A stretch of 64,000 nucleotides of DNA from Aphanomyces cochlioides (taxonomy: Eukaryota; Oomycota; Saprolegniomycetes; Saprolegniales; Verrucalvaceae). The position numbers and the translations under genes were made by a program. Of this stretch, positions 22,675 through 32,690 are shown in pieces. Below the pieces are notes generated by a model that ran no database searches, was not told the origin of the DNA, and was given only the letters and a program-made list of their open reading frames with translations. The stretch is from contig JAHQRK010000007.1 in NCBI GenBank assembly GCA_019828595.1, positions 2,728,001 through 2,792,000 of the forward strand, written 5' to 3'. Each line of letters opens with the position of its first letter. Within the stretch, counting starts at the first letter, position 1.

Positions 22675-25600
22675 GTGATGATTGACAACAACTTCTCCGA
22701 TGTCCCAACTGAACTCGTGGACTGGGACCCACAAATCATCTCCCTCAACACCAATGGCTTCTCCAACAGTCATCGGTACATCCTCGACAAACTATCAAGT
22801 GTGCACGACGTTTCCTTTATCCAAGAAACCCGTTTCCGCACGTCAAGTCTCCACGACCGTGTTGCGTTCCATTGGCAACGCATCACAAACCACGAAGGCT
22901 CTTTGTTCTTTGAAGAGCCTATTTACCCTGAAGTATCCACGTCGCCAGCCACTGGAGGTCTGGCTACGTTGATACATCCTCACTCTCCTTTGAAGAACGC
23001 CACTCAAGTCCCTCATGACAACTCAGTGCTTCGTGGTCGTTATCTACAAGTGCGATGTACTCTGGGTCCACTGACAGTCGTTCTCCACAATATCTATGCG
23101 CCGGCAGCCTTCCAACAACGAGCAAGTTACTTCGAAGAATTGCCACGTGACTTTCCTCCACATGCGCTCCACATTGTTGGAGGAGATTTCAACTGCACTA
23201 TCAACAAAGATTTGGATTCGTTGAGACCCAGTACCTCCACCATGGCCGGCACCCTTCAACTGGAACAATGGATGCACAGTTTGTCTCTGGTGGATCTGTT
23301 TCGCCGTCAAAACTCCGTGGCACGAACCTTCACAAGTCCCACGCTCACCAACCGACTCGACTACATCTTTTGTTCGTCCACCTTGGCGAGTCTTCGTCAT
23401 TGGAAGGCGACGCACATGCCACACGTTCCACAGGCTGACCACGTGGCTTGTCGTATCATCACAAAGCGTCAAACATTGCGCCATGGCTCTGGATCATGGA
23501 AAGCTCCAACTTGGCTACTTCGTCTACCACGAGCGGCCGAGATTGTTCATGGATGTCTGGATCGATTTTTGGACAAGTCTCCAACATTCCACAATATCTC
23601 CAAGGCCTACGACATGCTGGTCAATGATATCCGCTGCCAACTCAAAGAATTCCATTCTCAACGATTGGAGAAACAACGTCTGCCGTTGAAGAAGTTAGCT
23701 GTCGAGATCGCTTCGCTTTTGCAAGTCCCCAACATGCGTCAAGATGCAGTGCTGGTGGATCGAGTGCGAGACCTTCAAAAGCAAATTCACGAGCTGCAAG
23801 ATCGAGACAAGCAGTTTCGTCAAGACCAGGCGTTCCAACTTCACTTGTACAAAGCAGAGCGCTCGTCCAAGTTCCACTTCATGTCCCCTGTCCCTACCCC
23901 CTTGAAGAAGACAGTCTTCAAAGAGTTGGTGGATGTCAATGGAAATGTTGTCTCCAATCAACAAGGCATGTCTGACGTCCTGGTCGACTACTACAAGGAC
24001 TTGTTTGCAGCTCCCGAGGTGCAGCGATCTGGAGACGAAGTGTCGTCATTTCTGACCCCATTGACTCGACACAAGCAACTGCCAGAGCAAGCCCAGAAAG
24101 AGCTGTCGGCTCCCTTGCGCGCCAACGAGTTCTATCATGCTATTCGACACAGCAGTTCGAACTCAGCGCCAGGTCCCAACGCTCTGCCATTCGAAGTCCT
24201 CAAACTTGCACCTCACAAGTGGTCGTTGGTATTGGAGCTGCTATTCACACACCAGCTCCATTCTCACCCTCGCTTGACTCCCATGCAACTTGTCAGTACG
24301 CTGGTGTTGCTGCACAAGAAAGGCCCCAAGTCACAAGCCAAGAACTATCGGCCCATTAGCCTACTCAACACGGATGTGAAAATCCTGACGAGTATTCTGG
24401 CTTATCGACTCCAGCGCCACATTCGACACATCATCCACCCGGACCAGCAAGGCTTTATCCGTCGAAGCAATATCCAAACCAATATTGCACGACTGGATGA
24501 CATGCTGCACCACATCAAACTACACAGTCCGTCCTCGATGGTGGGACTGCTTGACTTTGAGAAAGCTTTTGATCGCGTGGACCACGCGTACTTGCTCCGC
24601 GTCCTCCGTCACTATGGCTTCCCCGAAATCTTTGTTGACATGGTTCGCGTACTGTACTCGGGCCGCAAGTCTCGCATCTTGGTGAACGGCTTCTTGTCCA
24701 AGCCAGTTCACATCTCACGCGGTGTGTTGCAAGGTGATCCACTGTCGCCACTTCTGTTTGTGATCGCTTTGGAACCGATGTGCCGACTCCTACGGCAACA
24801 CTCCAACTATGGCATCAAGTGTGGGGATCGCTACCACACTGGGAGTTACTTTGCTGACGACTCGCAACTCTATGCGGCAAATGAGACGTGCCTCCACCGG
24901 CAGCTTGCATTGGTTCAAACCTTTTGCGACAAGTCTGGTTTCCGACTCAACGTCGACAAGACACAGATTCTGACCTACAGCCAGTTGAATGGGAACCTTG
25001 CCTCACTACAAGTTACTTCCGACAGTCCCGTGAAGGCTCTTGGTATCTTGGTTGCGCCCAATCTTTCTCCATTGGCACGTTTCAATTACGTGTTTGAGAA
25101 GTTTGTGGCTCGCTTGTCTTTGTGGCTCTACAAGGCTCGAACCATGGCCGGAAAAGTCACTATCCTGCACAGCATATGTCTGCCTGTGTTATGGTACCAA
25201 CTGGCTTTTGTCCCTGCCGACAAAGACCTGGCCAAAAAGATCGACAAGGCCATGCTTCAATTTATGCATGGTGAAGAAATCAACCCATCCTCCTCTGTCC
25301 ATGGCCTCCGCTTGATCAAGAAGGAGATCATATTCATGCCTAAGAAGTCCGGTGGCTTAGGCCTGCACCATGCACTTGCTTCATGGCAACAACACAACCG
25401 CTCTGTCATGATCAGATGCATTCAAGCCATCACCACCCCACCCCGCAAGTCTGCCATGTCCGCCTGGATTACGCCGGGCTATACTCTCCTCGAGAAGGCT
25501 TTTCATCCATGGGGTTCCCCTCCGAGATCTCCTCTTGGCAAATGGCTCTTCTGCATTCATCAGACAACTGTACAAGAATCCCAATATCACTCCAATGTGG

Positions 25601-26612
25601 AAAGCCTTATTGAGTAGCTGGTTTGAATCCCGCTGGACTCCGTACGGCTGTCCAAATCACATCTCATCTTTGGATGTTCCCCTTTGGCACAACTCGTATC
25701 TGCCTGGACTCGAAGACCTATACGATCAGTGCTCCACATCGACGCAAGACCAAGCCAATGTATTGGCTTCGCTTCACATCACGAAGTTGTCGCATTTGTT
25801 GACTCCGTGTCAGCGAGTTTGGCCAGTTTCGATCTTGTTCGACAATATCAACCGCGCCTACCGCCAAGCCAATTTTGTCCCTCCAACGAAACAATGGATC
25901 TCAATCTTGGTGACCAAGTTATCACGATTTTTTGAGATTGTTTCTGAAGAGGATTCTCCCGTGTTCCAGCACATCCATGCTTCCTACCAAGCATCTCAAC
26001 CTGCCTTCCAACTTTTACGAAGACCCCAAGCGCCTTACCCAACTTGCCGCCTTCGTCCAACCCGACCACATTCTCCCTCGATATGGAGAGTTCATTTTCA
26101 AGACCCTTCTCCGCGCCAACGCCATGCAATATCTGTTTCAGTACCAAGACCCCAAGCCGACGTGTGTCTTCTGTCGTGTCAATGAGACGTACGAGCATTT
26201 CCTGTTCTCTTGTGGATATGGTCAATCTGTTTGGTATTACTTCAAGGCGATCCAGCGACTGCTCGAGTGTTCCTTTCCGTCGACGAGTCTGGAAATGTTC
26301 TACGCGACGCCCAAGCCGTGCGATGACTATTACACCCGTGGCTATCTGAAGATCTGGCCGATTGTCTGAGCCTGCGTGTATTATCAAATATGGCTCCAAC
26401 GAGCCGATCGCACCTTTCGACCCGACCTCATAGTGAAGAGTCCGATGGAAGTTGCCATTCATGCTGCCTCTTTGATCAAGCTACATCTACAACAGCTCCT
26501 GTTTGATCTCTCTCTCAAGAAGGGATACACCAAGGTATTCAATGTGCTGAAGCGCCTATCTTCGGACCCCTGGTTACGTCAACACGTCATTCCTGACAGC
26601 GTCGTTTCATGA
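22675..26612 (+). pseudogene. LINE ORF2 (copy F, frameshifted near the C-terminus)
   Basis: This is the best-preserved ORF2. Endonuclease and RT are one continuous frame of 981 codons because codon 23602-23604 is AAG (Lys) where B and E have TAG. All EN motifs and YFADD are present. A one-base insertion at ~25519 (GGTTCCCCTCCGAG for GGTTCCCCCCGAG) ends the frame at 25617. Downstream, the sequence between the RT thumb and the Cys/His domain has a deletion (~25965), and a CGA-to-TGA change (26367) follows. The last 78 codons remain recognisable. Confidence 0.9.
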
Positions 26613-26763
26613 GTGAGCATGACGACTCACTCACTTCATCTACTGTTCAAATGACCACTTTACCATATTCTGTTTTCCCAGTTCTATTTATACAGTACGA
26701 GGAAAATTAGTTAGTTATTAGGGCCTTTGCTCAAAAATAAGGTTAATACAACTCATTTAACCT

Positions 26764-26898
26764 GAGCATGACACCTTTCAAACATGCCAGACGTGGCGAG
26801 TGGGTGTCTCGATGGGGTCGAGATGTGCATGTGGCACGTGGGTACCAAGTGGAGAAAAAGTGGCATCGAGATGCAGTTTGTGGGGTATGCTTGGGACT
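26764..26898 (+). repeat. Partial 183-bp LINE monomer
   Basis: About three quarters of one monomer (GAGCATGACACC... to ...GCTTGGGACT) begins exactly after copy F's 3' tail, sharing ACCT with it. It is cut on the right by the truncated end of copia1. It is most simply the 5' start of a seventh LINE copy that followed F and was lost. Confidence 0.85.
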
Positions 26899-29341
26899 GT
26901 CGGGTCGAGTCGCAGTGACCAGATATTGAAGGCTTCCAACAAGTTCGCGATATGCCAGGTTGAGGTTCTTGACTTTATCTTGACCAAGATGTGTTGGTAC
27001 AAGGTATGCCCGACCACTTCAGGGTTGGGGAAGGCTTCGAGTCGTTGATACCAAATTTGTCAGTGAGTACTTCTACGTAGCCTTGTTGGCAAAGTCGCCC
27101 AGTTTTGCCATTCACTGAGACCTTGATCCCAAGGTTGGACTTGAGTTCGAGATCAGACCTCTCAAGTTTCGACTTGAGTGCATTGCAGGCGTCTTCGATG
27201 TGTGAGTTGGAGCTGCCTGTCAATGTGATATCATCAACGTAAACGCTCAAAAGCACAACTGAGTCTCCCACTCTTTTGACGTAAAGGCAGACTTCTTGTT
27301 TGCATCGCTCAAATCCAACTTGTACGAGATAGGTGTGTATGGTCAAGTACCAGCATCTCGGGGCTTGTTTGAGGCCATAAATTGATTTGTTGAGTCGACA
27401 GACCTTGGTTTCTTCACCTGGCACTGTGTATCGTGGTGGCTGCTCCATATATATTTCCGCATCGTCCTCAAGTTGTCCATTAAGAAAGGCAGTCTTGACA
27501 TCAAGTTGGCGAATTTTCCACATGTTGTGCGCAACAAGACACAAGAGGAGTCGAAGAGTGTTCATTCGCAGCACAGGGGCAAAGATTTCGAGGTAATCAA
27601 CACCATATTGTTGCATGTAGCCCTTGAGTACAAGTCGTGCCTTGAATTTGGTCATATTGCCTTCTGCATCAAATTTTATGCGCCACAGCCACTTGCATTT
27701 CAATGCCTTTCATCCAGGTGGTAAGCCCATGAGGGTCCAGGTGCCATTGTTGACGAGAGACTCGTATTCATCTTGGGTTGCTTCGAGCCACTTGAGTCGA
27801 TTTGGACTTTTGTCAACATCGGAAAATGTGAGTGGCGTCTCATTGAGGACTTGCACACTATACACTTGATGGAACCCACTTGAGATCGCCTCTAGACCCA
27901 TGGGATCATCAAATTCAGGCTCCAAATTGCTTGCATCTGGCGTTTCGTTGTCTTCATCATGGACTTCATCGGCGGTGCCAACGCTGCGATGCGAAATAAT
28001 GTTTGAAGTGGCGTCGTCGTTGTCATGGTCGTGACTCGTCGTATCAACAGTAGTCAGTGAAGTTCCATTGGCATCAGCGCCATCATTGTCTTGAGGTACA
28101 TTGAAGTAAACTCGACGTGGAGTGAAAACGTGAGCGTCGCTGTCACCAGACTTGTGCCTTGGGTCGGGAATTCTTGAGTCTGTTTGGTTGTCGACTGGAG
28201 TTGATGAGCTGGAATTGATTGATTCAGCTCCCACTGATCCAATATATCCAGTACGTGGAGTTGTGTCTTCAAGGAACTTGACAGAACGGCACTCAAACAA
28301 TTCCCCAGTCGAGCAATCTTGTAAGCGGTAGCTTTTGCGTTGACTTCCATACCCAAGAAGTATGCACTTGGTGACCCGAGAGTCCAGTTTGGATCGCTTC
28401 GACTTGTCAATGAATGCAAATGCTGTACATCCAAATGGCCGCAGGTACTCAATGTTTGGACGTCGGCCATAAATGACTTCGAATGGTGTCTTACCACCGA
28501 GGGCTTTGGTTGGACTTCGGTTTTCTGTGTAAACAACGTAGTTTAGTGCTTCACCCCAGTACTGCTTGTCCATGCCTGTGTCTTCGAGGAGGCATCGAAC
28601 CTTGTTCATGATTGTGTAATTCGGCTTCTCAGCAATACAATTTTCCTCGGGCGAGTAATTGTTGGTAAACAGTTGTTCGATACCAAGACTTGAGCAGTAT
28701 GCCTTGAGATTCTTGTCCATATTCCTTGGCATTGTCGGTCATTATAGTTTTGACTTGGTGGACAAACTGACGCTCAGCGTAGACGTGGAAATTTTTGAAA
28801 TTTGTGAGTGTTTCGGATTTGGCCCTGAATAAGAACAGCCATTTGTATCTTGACGCTTCATCGACGTACAGCTCGTAATGGATTTTGTCGCTGAAGGTGG
28901 GCGGTGTGATCGGTCCACCTTTTTCAATGTGAATTCTTTCCAGTGGCACTTGGGCACGATATGGATGCGTCTGCTTGTAACTCATCCTTTTTGCCTTGGC
29001 TAGTTCACACGTCTCGCAACTGAAAGAATGATTATAGTCGCTGGGGTTGAGCGTGAGGCCTTCGACAACTCCATCCTTCGCTGCCTGTTTGATGGCACCA
29101 AAGTTCAGGTGGGCCAATCTCAAATGCCACAGTACGATTTTCGGTATCTCTTTCGCACAGTAAATGCATTCACTTCTTCTTGGTCAACACACAGTACATA
29201 GAGGCTGTGTTGAACTTGAAACTTGAGTGCCAACATGTCTTTGATTAGGATAGCACTGTCGAAGGTCCACTTCGCGATCTTGGATCCGTCTTGGAGAAGC
29301 TTGCGAAGTGATAATAGGTTCTTCGCTAGCCCGGGCACATA
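26899..29341 (-). pseudogene. Copia1 pol fragment (integrase + reverse transcriptase)
   Basis: Reading right to left: the pre-integrase zinc region (HLNFGAIKQ...CETCELAKAKR), the integrase core in at least two frames (YVDEASRYKWLFLF, MTDNAKEYG, then SPEENCIAEKPN), a long acidic linker, then RT (FKARLVLKGY, LDVKTAFLNG, YGLKQAPRCW and an intact YVDD). The frame changes near 29120, 28690, 27705 and 27040; the last piece continues in another frame to the TRPD motif, where the element is cut. It joins across the pogo insertion to the gag/protease part at 31180. Confidence 0.85.
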
Positions 29342-29634
29342 CAGGGAACGACGGAAAGTAATCCTAAGTGGTACTCCAAAATACAACGATTCATCGCTTC
29401 TAATTGGATAGTTTTAGAAAAAATGTCGTCCAATCAAATCAACGCAGGAGATAATAATATTCATATTTTTATTATATTATCAAGTGTATTTTAATATGGA
29501 GTGGCAGGAAACACAACTTGACTCGATATGCTTACAAAATGCTGCAATGTATGCAATTTCAGAAATGTCCAATCGAAGATGTATTTCAAATTGTATTGAC
29601 CGGTATGATGGAGACAGTAGAATGATAAGCGTTT

Positions 29635-29715
29635 GACGCGGTGGCGCAGCGGTTATGTGCGACGGCATCCATGATGATTGAGGAAGGGGCCCGGGTTCGA
29701 GACTCGGGCAGCGTC
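29635..29715 (+). tRNA. tRNA-like gene inside the pogo element
   Basis: An 81-nt tRNA-like sequence. The acceptor pair GACGC/GCGTC is extended outward to 9 bp (29631-29639 with 29711-29719). A D-arm GCGC/GTGC and a good T-arm around GGGTTCGAGACTC are present. Pol III A-box (TGGCGCAGCGG) and B-box (GGTTCGAGACTC) are intact, and a T5 run follows at 29720. The length suggests a class II (Ser/Leu-like) tRNA, but I cannot fold a clean anticodon arm, so it may be degenerate, intron-bearing or a tRNA-derived small RNA. Whether it is transcribed is unknown. Confidence 0.5.
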
Positions 29716-29811
29716 AAACTTTTTCCATTTTTTAATTCAATTATACTATAAATATTGTAATAAATTGCATACATTTATTCAATCACTGAAAATATTTTTT
29801 AATAATATTTT

Positions 29812-30990
29812 TCAACTCATATCAACACCGACTGGCTTTGGCAACGCCTTGGTGAAACTTGCGCGCACCTCGCTCTCGGTTATAAGTTCCCATGCCATGA
29901 TGGCTCGATTTATCATCACAAGGCGCTTGTCAGCACAGGTAAGACACACCTCCGATTCGGCTAAGAATAGATCACGCAGGTGCTGCTTAAACGGTCCCAT
30001 GATTGAAACGTCCAAGGGCTGACAGTGGCTTGTACTGTTCGGGGGGAGAGCAGCAAGATGGCATCCCATCTCTTCTTGTACAATTCGGTATGATGCATCA
30101 CTGACATGGCTGTCAAAGTTATCCACGAGTAGGACGGACGGACCATTCACCGCGGGTGCAAACACATTCCAAAGGTACATTTCCCACACCTTTCGGTTCA
30201 TCCAGCCTCGTTCCTGGACAGCGTAATAGTGTCCTCTAGGATACCGATCAAGCTCCTTCATATCAATTGTACCTCCAGGAGCCCCCTTGATGACAAACAG
30301 AATTGGCAGCTTCACACCATCGGCTCGAACAGTTAGCACCGCCGTCATGCGGTATGCATGTTTGTCTCCAGTCGATGTCTTCGATGATCCCCCGCGAATG
30401 GCCCATATGATCTTCGGTGACATATCATAGTACATTCCGGTTTCATCCACGTTGTAGATGGAGTCATCGTCAAATCCAAGATATTCCCGGTGGAAGGCAG
30501 CGCCAAACTCAGCACGTAGAGCATCCAAGTCAGCTTGCGGCATTTTGGTGAACGTGCTGATCTGACGACTGAATCCATGTCGATGGGAGAATCTTTCAAG
30601 GAGCCGAAGAAGAGACTTGTACGCTGTCTTGTTGGCTTGCTTGCTTTCAATGTAAGCGGCATACCATTCAGGTACGTGTTGCTTGAGAAATTGAATCATG
30701 TGGCTTGCTGATAGTGGCTTCTCTTCGGAGCGCAAGATTGTCATGTGCTCAACGAGCTCCGCGACACATGGAATGATCTCCTTTCGACCGATATTTCCGG
30801 TCTTCTTTCGTTTCTGTGATCCTTTATAGCCAAGTATGCGCTCAGGATGCGCAATCCATTTCTGCAGCGTATTGCGTTTGATGCACATGGCCTCGGCAAC
30901 AGATCGCAGCGTTTCGCCAGCCTGTACTCGGCCGATTGCAGTCTTCTTCTCAATTATTGTGTGCTGGTGTCGGCGAACCATCGCTTGCAT
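29812..30990 (-). CDS. pogo-type DDE transposase
   Basis: This is an intact 392-residue transposase that catalyses cut-and-paste movement at TA sites. An N-terminal helix-turn-helix/CENP-B-like DNA-binding region (~1-130, including ETLRSVAEAMCIKRNTLQKW) precedes a DDE_1 catalytic domain. The catalytic acidic residues are visible in NVDETG (~196), LLVDNFDSH (~290) and NSTSHCQPLDVSIMGPFKQ (~320-338). The ATG sits ~190 bp inside the right terminal repeat. The length is shorter than many Tigger transposases but the catalytic core is complete. It is the only apparently functional transposase gene in the window. Confidence 0.92.
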   Translation of the reverse strand: MQAMVRRHQHTIIEKKTAIGRVQAGETLRSVAEAMCIKRNTLQKWIAHPERILGYKGSQKRKKTGNIGRKEIIPCVAELVEHMTILRSEEKPLSASHMIQFLKQHVPEWYAAYIESKQANKTAYKSLLRLLERFSHRHGFSRQISTFTKMPQADLDALRAEFGAAFHREYLGFDDDSIYNVDETGMYYDMSPKIIWAIRGGSSKTSTGDKHAYRMTAVLTVRADGVKLPILFVIKGAPGGTIDMKELDRYPRGHYYAVQERGWMNRKVWEMYLWNVFAPAVNGPSVLLVDNFDSHVSDASYRIVQEEMGCHLAALPPNSTSHCQPLDVSIMGPFKQHLRDLFLAESEVCLTCADKRLVMINRAIMAWELITESEVRASFTKALPKPVGVDMS

Positions 30991-31179
30991 CGCAAAATGA
31001 AATACAGTACAGTCACTTGGTGATTAATTTTTTAAAATTGAGTCTTTCAAATCACTTTCCCCGCGAAAATATTATCCACCAATCAAATTTGTCGAATGCT
31101 AAGTACTATATTTCATTGGATAAAATATTCGACTTTGATCAAAAGTACCACTTAGGATTACTTTCCGTCGTTCCCTGTA

Positions 31180-32265
31180 CATAACTTGATCACGTGTCAA
31201 GACTTGATCTTTGTCGACTTGAATCGATACTGGGCCACATTGTGTCGACTGGATGGAATCGTCATTAGCCATCTTGAGCATGACTCGGCCGTTGCGAGAC
31301 AGCTTGGTAAAGAATGCTTTGTCTCCTGAAACATCTGCAGTACAGGCGCTGTTAAGGATCCAGTAGTCGGACAGGTCGGAGCGTTCAAGGCTGGTGACAA
31401 GGATGAATCCCTCTTCGTCAGTGTTTCAAGAACGTTTATTTCTTGGTCTTCGCTGGGCATACATTTGCGTTGGATGCCTTTTGCAATATCACGTTTCTTG
31501 AATCTGCACTCAGCTACATGATGCCCTAACTTGTGACAGTACAGACATTTGTCCTTGGTGCGTTGTTTCCATGGTTTGCGGTTATCGGTTTTGCTTGTGT
31601 ACAAGACCTGATCCTCCACAGGAGCCTTCCGCTTGTTGGTTGTTCTGGCTTCTTCACTCTCCTTGGACAGCAAGCAGTCGATAACTTCTTGTAACTTGTA
31701 GAGTTGGAGATGGTTCGCGATTGCGCAGAATTTCCACGGTGGTCGAAAAGATATACTTGACGCTGGTGAGAATGATCCTTCCGAGCATGTCATCATCAAT
31801 TCGGGTGTCCATAAAGAGAAGCTTCTGTTGAAGCCCACGCATGTCAGTGATATGGCTTTGCATGGATGATCCAGCGACATAGGTCTTGGTATGTAGCTCG
31901 TGCACGACATGGGATACATCTGCGTACGTGCGTGCTTCGTATCTGTCGATGAGGAGCTTCCAAACATCGCTTGATGTTCCAACATAGGCCACGTACGCCA
32001 GGTTTTCGTCGTCTAGAGCATTGACAAGCAGGTCGAACGCCTTCGCTTCCTTGGTTTCAAAGCTCGTGTCGCTAGTGTCGCTCGCGAGAGTTTCACGGCC
32101 GTTGACGATGTTCCAAAGGCCTTTGCTGCGCAATTTTGCTTGGCTTCGAAGCTTGAAGATGTCGAAATTCTTTCCACGAAACACAATAGGTTCTTGCTTG
32201 GAATCTTCAGATTTCGTCGTTGGGTTCATAACCTTAAAGATGGTGCAGAGGTCTTGAAGTGACAT
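31180..32265 (-). pseudogene. Copia1 gag/protease fragment
   Basis: ATG at 32265 starts a gag-like protein (MSLQDLCTIFKVMNP...) that continues through a frame change near 31700 into a CCHC knuckle (CLYCHKLGHHVAEC). Another frame change near 31430 leads into the protease region. There the usual W-x-x-DSG active site reads WILNSACTADVSGDK, so the catalytic Asp and Gly are both replaced. It ends at the pogo insertion inside ...DQVM. The 5' LTR/leader lies immediately upstream. Confidence 0.85.
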
Positions 32266-32690
32266 GAGAGGTTGAAGGTAAATTCACTTATACTTGTTAT
32301 TGTTCTTCAAATGAGTATAAGACGCATTCTTCCTGTTGTGATTGGATGCTCAATATTCGATCTGTGAAGAGTCACCTTCCATATTTGTGAAAGGTCGTGG
32401 AGGGTTAAACGTCCTAGAAACGGAAATGGTTTCGTAACTACTTGATTGATTGACATGCATCTAAATATAGAATGATGTACGAATGCAACCAGTTCTGTTG
32501 CTTGGAGTGGGCAATGTGTTTGGTTGCAGGAAGAATGCAATACATATGAGTTGCACTAAGTGTGCAATATATATTTGATCAGCAAAAGCTAATCAAGTTG
32601 GGGCTAGTGGATACAGATCCAGCTAAGTCCCCATAAGAATGACATGTATTCACATAAAGTTATCAAAGCCTTGATTGGCATTATCTAACA
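32266..32690 (-). repeat. Presumed 5' LTR and leader of copia1
   Basis: About 425 bp lie between the gag ATG and the LINE G sequence. Read on the - strand it opens TGTTAGATAATGCC, a typical LTR start, at 32690. It contains a TATA-like stretch (AAATATATATTG near 32570) and ends just upstream of gag. No partner LTR survives, so the inner LTR border and primer-binding site cannot be fixed. Confidence 0.55.

Larger units (their letters stand above)
17411..26763 (+). mobile_element. LINE copy F (monomers + ORF1 + ORF2; oldest of the array)
   Basis: This is the only copy with the 5' region: monomers, a ~70-bp unique leader (19490-19559), ORF1 (ATG 19560), ORF2 and 3' UTR ending ...CATTTAACCT at 26763. 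It is clearly more diverged than copies A-E, with several frameshifts, a deletion near 25965 and altered 3' UTR bases (ATTAGTTAGTTATTAGG). It is therefore the oldest member although it is the most complete at its 5' end. Its 3' 1.85 kb is repeated in inverted orientation at 32691-34542. Confidence 0.88.
29342..31177 (-). mobile_element. Complete pogo/Tigger-like DNA transposon (1836 bp)
   Basis: It has perfect 34-bp terminal inverted repeats (29342-29375 and 31144-31177, beginning CAGGGAACGACGGAAAGTAA) and a TA target-site duplication (29340-29341 and 31178-31179). Removing the element with one TA joins the copia1 frame across ...RDQVM/YVPGLAKNLLS, the usual copia sequence, so the insertion into copia1 is certain. 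It contains one intact transposase ORF and, between it and the left repeat, a tRNA-like gene. Perfect TIRs plus an open transposase indicate recent activity. Confidence 0.95.
26899..32690 (-). mobile_element. Copia1: 3'-truncated Ty1/copia element, split by a pogo transposon
   Basis: This - strand Ty1/copia element (order gag, protease, integrase, RT) is interrupted at 29342-31177 by a DNA transposon. At its 3' end it stops in RT just after the conserved ...YRELVGSLQYLVTATRPD block and joins a LINE monomer, so the RNase H region and 3' LTR are gone. The right boundary is a TGTTAG start of a presumed 5' LTR at 32690, which abuts LINE copy G. The element is dead through frameshifts and active-site loss. 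Confidence 0.85.

Noticed and set aside
1..26763. Canonical telomeric repeats at or between LINE copies
   Set aside because: I looked for TTTAGGG/CCCTAAA runs and saw none; the tail TTTAACCT is not that repeat, so the telomere model rests only on array geometry.
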